Assembly (NCBI RefSeq): GCF_046630445.1
Contig: NC_092336.1
Span: forward strand, 502,711,001-502,775,000
From: Rutidosis leptorrhynchoides
Lineage: Eukaryota > Streptophyta > Magnoliopsida > Asterales > Asteraceae
Reading direction: 5' to 3'
DNA length: 64,000 nt
Part shown: positions 59,757-64,000 of the stretch, piece by piece
Numbering within the stretch: the stretch's first letter is position 1
Layout: each line of letters opens with the position of its first letter
The notes under the pieces: generated by a model
Database searches by the model: none
The model's input: only the letters and a program-made list of their open reading frames with translations
Told to the model about the DNA's origin: nothing
Position numbers and translations under genes: made by a program

Positions 59757-61668
59757 TGTAACAACCCAACCCGTTAACCGACCAAAAACGCAGCATAAAA
59801 AAAATTAAAACTGAGCTGTCCAGATGGGGTGCACGGCGCGCACAGGGCCTGACAGCCCGCTGTCCACTTTTTCCAATTTTCGCAAAAAGATCTCTTGCTT
59901 CCCGACACTTTTAGACCAAACGCTCTTCACAACAATTTATATTAGTTAAAACTAATACGTTCCAATAATAAAATGAGTTTTACGAGATCGGGCCCACATC
60001 GGCCGTTTTACGACTTTCGTACAAACTACAAGTTTTCGACCACATGATTTTTAGCACAAAATAAAGACCGAGCATGGCGATTGGGGATACGCTACCCAAT
60101 CCTAATAAATCCAAAAGCAATATCTTCTAAAGCAACTATGCGAGTCCACTAGTTCCCACGCTTACCCGAGCCACCGTCTCCAAGCAAATCTATAAAAAAT
60201 GTAAACAACGAGAGGGTAAGCTAACGCTTAGTGAGTGAGAATATACTACATACATATATATGCATAAAATGGACACACCACACAATATCAAATAACACAT
60301 ACCGGATCATCCGAGCATATAGCAAGCAAAACTAAGCTTACCGTACAATTGCGATACCACTAGCTACAACATCAATGTAAGTTCACTCACAACGTTATGA
60401 ACAACACTACCAAGCTACACCCGAAGGGCTAGCTACAACATATCAATATCAAAACATAAGATAATATAATATCCCCGAACCTACAACCCAAGGCTAAACA
60501 CTTAACCTTAACAATAAGATGACCGTATAAACCGAGTCACCATGAATTCGCTCTAACTGAAATTCACAACTTAACAATAAGATGATCGTGCAAACTGAGC
60601 CATCATGAACCTATATGTGAAGTGATCTCTATAACCGAGAACCGCTTCACCCAACCCGCACCTATCCTACACATACATATGCACATAGGATATTAACACT
60701 CACCTTTTCGCCTTGATGAATGCAACCGAGTAATTCCGCAACACGTCAATGGAAAGTACCTAATCCATTATCACAAATACAATAACACACTTAGAGTGGA
60801 TTTACAAACCAACTCAATTCGACACTTAGTGCAAATTCGACCAATTGCACTTACAAACACCAAACGCGTCCAAACTAACCACTAATCACTAATCACAAGT
60901 GAAAATGGTCCTAATAAGCCAAAAGAACCCAAACTTAAGTGTTTAACACTTATCAATCTCAAAATCACCCAAAAACCCTAATTTTGACTCAATTCCAAAA
61001 TTAGTCTTTCAAACACACCAAAAGGGTTCCAATACTTCCATAATCACTAAACCTAGTGATTAAACCCAATTACAAGTCATAAACAAGACCAATTTGTTCG
61101 CCAACCCAAAATCCACCAACAATAACAATAAACCCGATTACTAGCATCAACAAACTCACTTCAAGAGTTTTAAATGGGTTTCTCTACAAATCAAGTTCAA
61201 ACCCTAACTTTGAATATCAAATCAAACAATGAAATTCGGAGTTAGAACTTACCACAACAACCAAAACGTAGCTAGGAACGAGGTGAACAACTTTAAAACC
61301 TGAGACTTTGATCAATTCAAGCTCCTTCCTCTCCAAAACCCCAATTCTCTCACTAGAATTCTCCCTCTCTCTCTCTAAGATACTTGAGAGTGATGAATGG
61401 ATGTGAAAATGATCCAAAAGTGGTTTCAAACCAGCTGATAAGGCCTGAGATCCGGCCTCAAGTGAAAAGACCAAAAAGCCCCTCATTAAACTTAAAATAG
61501 AAAAAGACAGAATTCTGTCGCTGGGCATGTGCGCGGCGCGCACACCTTATGGTGCGCGGCGCGCACCCATGTCTGGGCAGATTCTGACCTTTTAACTTTT
61601 ACACTGTGCTTCACCCACTAAATGTACATCATTATAACTCTATGTACCATAAATATTTGGGTGTTACA
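59757..61668 (-). mobile_element. Solo LTR G (1912 bp), Tekay-like, inside element F
   Basis: In minus sense it begins TGTAACACCCAAATATTTAT, close to the start of the element A LTR (TGTAACATCCCAAATATTTA), and ends GGGTTGTTACA. It has a perfect 5-bp target repeat and no internal sequence, so it is a solo LTR. It shares with A the box at 60207-60245 (GGGTAAGCT, CTTAGTGAGTGA), hairpins at about 60510-60650 and CG-rich palindromes at 59829-59843, 61529-61543 and 61552-61566. The open frame at 61217-61543 is LTR sequence without protein features. Confidence 0.92.
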
Positions 61669-61673
61669 TGTTG

Positions 61674-63270
61674 AGTTTGGATATATTCTTGGGAATAATC
61701 CCAATTTGAATTGTATTCTTCATAATCATTCCATTCAGGTTCCATGGGTGCGTAATTTTCCATAGGAACATAATAATAACATTCCCATGTTGAATGATAA
61801 TCTCCACAGATTTCACAACCAGTTATTGTTTCGTCATTCGTGATCCAAGATTGACCGAACGAATTTTTATCAACACCCGTTTAAGAGTATTGATTTCGTA
61901 TGTCATAAAGAGTTTCCAAAATATTTTCGAGATTTTCCATACTACACTTATTACTAAATTTTAGCTACAATGTGGTGCATTTACTAATTATCCTATTAGT
62001 TATAAACTAAAAATTATATAAGTTATCAAATTAATAGACTTTTCTGCTTTTGCCCACGTTTTGAATAGCGAATAGATGCAGCAGGTAGCCAGGACCCTTT
62101 AAATCGGATGCCCACAACTCGCCACTAACAAATTCAACTATTACTACGAACCAGAAAATTTTGGATGTCTATTAATTTAACCGCTTAAAATAATTTTTTT
62201 AGTTTGAAATTTTAGAGAAGAAATAGAAAATTATATGTCCTAAAAACTAGAGCGTAGAAATGAAAAAGAAAAAGCGCGTTGAGAAATAAGAGGTCGAAAA
62301 ACAAACGTCGAAAAATAAAAATAAAAAAGTAGAGCGTCGAAACTTAAAAGTCTAAAGACTAAAAATTAAAACTTGCTCCTAAAGGTATTAAAACTTAGAA
62401 GGAATGCTAAATCCAAAACGGCAATAACTTAAAAAGGTACTAAAATTTATTAAATACTAAAGCGATAAGTGACGTCGTAAAATTTTAAAGCGCCTAAATC
62501 TTAATCTAAAGAAAAAGCACTTAAGGGATTTTACGGCAAAGCCTAAAAATCTAGAAATATAATATAACTACGGCAAAAACTAAGTTTAAAACTAATTACG
62601 AACGATAAATGTATAAATTACGTTAAACGACTAAAGATACGAAAGTTAAAAATAAAACTAAAGTCATAAAAATATAATTTTTATAAAAAATATTATTTTT
62701 ATAAAAATATTATTCTATATTTTTAATAATAATTATTATACTTAATAATATTAATTAAAAATAAAATTAAAAATAAGATAAACTAATTAATATTTAATTA
62801 AACCCTAATTATAATTAATAATAATTAAATTATAACCCTAATCCAGCATTAAATGGCGTACCAGGTTTGGTGTGTAAGGCGGCTCCGCGAGTGCGGTGCT
62901 ACGTGCCAGAAGAGCTCCGCGACTGCGGAGTGGAATAGTAATGGGTTCGTTGGTTGGGCTTAAACAGTTCGGCCCAGTTCAGTTTTTAATTTAAAATTTG
63001 TTTTGGGTTTCGAAAATGAACTGGCCCAGTTCGATTTTTTATATATTTGATTTTTTAATTTTTATAAAATAATATATAGAAAATTTATAAAAATAAAAAT
63101 AAACTTATATTTTAAAAGTATAAATAAAAATACTTTTTAATTTTATAAACAAAGTTCTTAAAAATATAATTTTTTTTATTTTTTTTATATATTTTTTATA
63201 TATTTTTTTTCAAACTTATATATAATTATATTTTTACAAATATAGATTAACAATATAGAATTTTGCCGGT
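61674..63270 (-). other. Element F 5' internal region and leader
   Basis: Contains the zinc-knuckle-like coding remnant (about 61674-61940), then a long A/T-rich leader with runs of short AAA-rich words, and a second pair of CG-rich hairpin motifs (62882-62899, 62914-62930) close to the primer site. No other gene is seen. Confidence 0.6.
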
Positions 63271-63288
63271 TCCCCGGCAGCGGCGCCA
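63271..63288 (-). other. Primer-binding site of element F (tRNA-Asp-like)
   Basis: In minus sense TGGCGCCGCTGCCGGGGA, one base from the TGGCGCCGTTGCCGGGGA site known from Athila-type elements, six bases inside the LTR. Confidence 0.9.
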
Positions 63289-63294
63289 AAAACT

Positions 63295-64000
63295 TGATGT
63301 TTGCGAGGTGGGGTATGAAATACTATATATTTTTAATACAAAATACGTTACAAATTACACAAGTTTTAATTATTTATTTACAGATGGGATATACCTAAAC
63401 CTTGCTACAACACTATAGGCAGTGTACCTAATCGTAGAGTAGTATAGTTTTTAGTAAGTCCGGTTCGTTCCACAGGGAGACGACTTATTTTACACTATAT
63501 TTTTATATAACTATATTTGTACAAAATATAAATATAAATATATATATATATTACAATTATTATTATTATTATAAAAAGGGGGTTTTACCGTTTAATGACC
63601 GGTTTGTCGATTTTATATTTTAAACGAAGAGTAAAGTAAATGACGATATTTAACTAACGATAAAATAAATAACAATAATTAAAATAACAATAAATAAAAG
63701 TACGGGAAATATGAAATAAAATATATTATGCTTATTTAAACTTCCGTAATCATGATGTTTGACGTTTTGATTTAATTTATTACCTTGGGTTAATTGTCCT
63801 TTGTCCTAGATTATTCGATAAGTCCATCTGGTTTTGTCCATAATAGTCCATCGGTCATAATTATAAAGTGCGAGGGTCTTCGCCAAATTAACCTTATACC
63901 CGAAGTCAAATATTCCAACTAATTGGGGATTTAAACGGTAATAAGGTCTTAATACTTTGTTTAATGATTACACCAGGCTATCGACTGCGTGTAATCCAAG
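63295..64000 (-). mobile_element. Element F 5' LTR, visible part
   Basis: Aligns with 55191-55900. About 14 substitutions and a few indels over 700 bases. It continues beyond the window. Confidence 0.92.

Larger units (their letters stand above)
55191..64000 (-). mobile_element. Element F: Athila/Tat-type non-autonomous LTR element, runs off the window
   Basis: Minus-sense element: 3' LTR 55191-57047, internal 57048-63294, primer site 63271-63288, 5' LTR from 63295 to beyond the window. LTR ends are TGATAGTGC and CAAACATCA. Aligned LTR parts differ by about 2% plus small indels, so it is moderately old. The internal region, minus solo LTR G, is about 4.3 kb with one acidic reading frame and a zinc-knuckle-like motif but no protease, RT, RNase H or integrase. 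It is therefore non-autonomous or heavily reduced. It sits in the LARD2 core. Confidence 0.85.

Noticed and set aside
61217-61543. Minus-strand frame of 108 residues in solo LTR G
   Set aside because: It lies wholly inside an LTR, crosses a CG-rich palindrome and an AG-rich run, and shows no domain.
59757-61668. DNA transposon interpretation of G because of TGTAACA...TGTTACA ends
   Set aside because: The ends, the 5-bp target repeat and the similarity to the element A LTR fit a solo LTR; the terminal inverted match is very short.

Overview
The window looks like gene-free, retrotransposon-packed heterochromatin of a large dicot genome. Asteraceae is my best guess, from the style of the Tekay-type and Tat-type elements, and it is inference only. 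I found no host protein-coding gene, tRNA, rRNA or other host RNA gene. Almost every base can be assigned to LTR retrotransposons inserted into one another, plus AT-rich microsatellites.

Layout, left nest. A Tat-lineage Ty3/Gypsy element (E, minus strand) has its 5' LTR at 46993-47448, its pol at about 42832-46749, and an opposite-strand reading region at 41003-42223. A plus-strand chromovirus (C; 5' LTR remainder 20001-21740, 3' LTR 37979-40854) landed beside the TATA-like box of that opposite-strand region. C was then hit twice. In its 5' LTR sits a LARD-like element (LARD1, minus sense, from left of the window to 20000) with 4.7-kb LTRs and a 3-kb core without gag-pol. In its reverse-transcriptase region sits a minus-strand chromovirus (D, target repeat AACTT). 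LARD1's 3' LTR was in turn hit by a young Tekay-like chromovirus (A, 1253-10631, target repeat TATGA) with nearly identical 2168-bp LTRs. The D locus was rearranged: a tandem duplication copied about 1.1 kb of C's pol together with D, and one D copy shrank to a solo LTR (25199-26738). D's remaining copy carries a single uninterrupted 1496-residue gag-pol frame.

Layout, right nest. A short stretch of old LTR-element debris (47449-50065) is followed by a second LARD-like element (LARD2, LTR 50066-52923, core from 52924). Its core is cut by element F (55191 to beyond the window end). F has Athila/Tat-type ends, a tRNA-Asp-like primer site and one unfamiliar acidic reading frame, but no pol. F's reading region is itself split by a 1.9-kb solo LTR (G, 59757-61668, target repeat TGTTG).

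How the parts relate. C, D and LARD1 share a primer site for initiator tRNA-Met and a short conserved leader motif. C and D share an unusual reading frame before gag, and LARD1 has a possible remnant of one. This suggests the LARDs are parasites of this chromovirus group. The most unusual signals are structural: (1) a 63-nt hairpin with a self-complementary apical loop in both LARD cores, where changes in stem and loop are compensated; (2) a run of five consecutive hairpins in the element A LTR whose stems differ in sequence but stay paired, with a shorter counterpart at a similar place in solo LTR G; (3) paired CG-rich palindromes in the LTRs of several unlike families; and (4) the conserved pre-gag reading frame.
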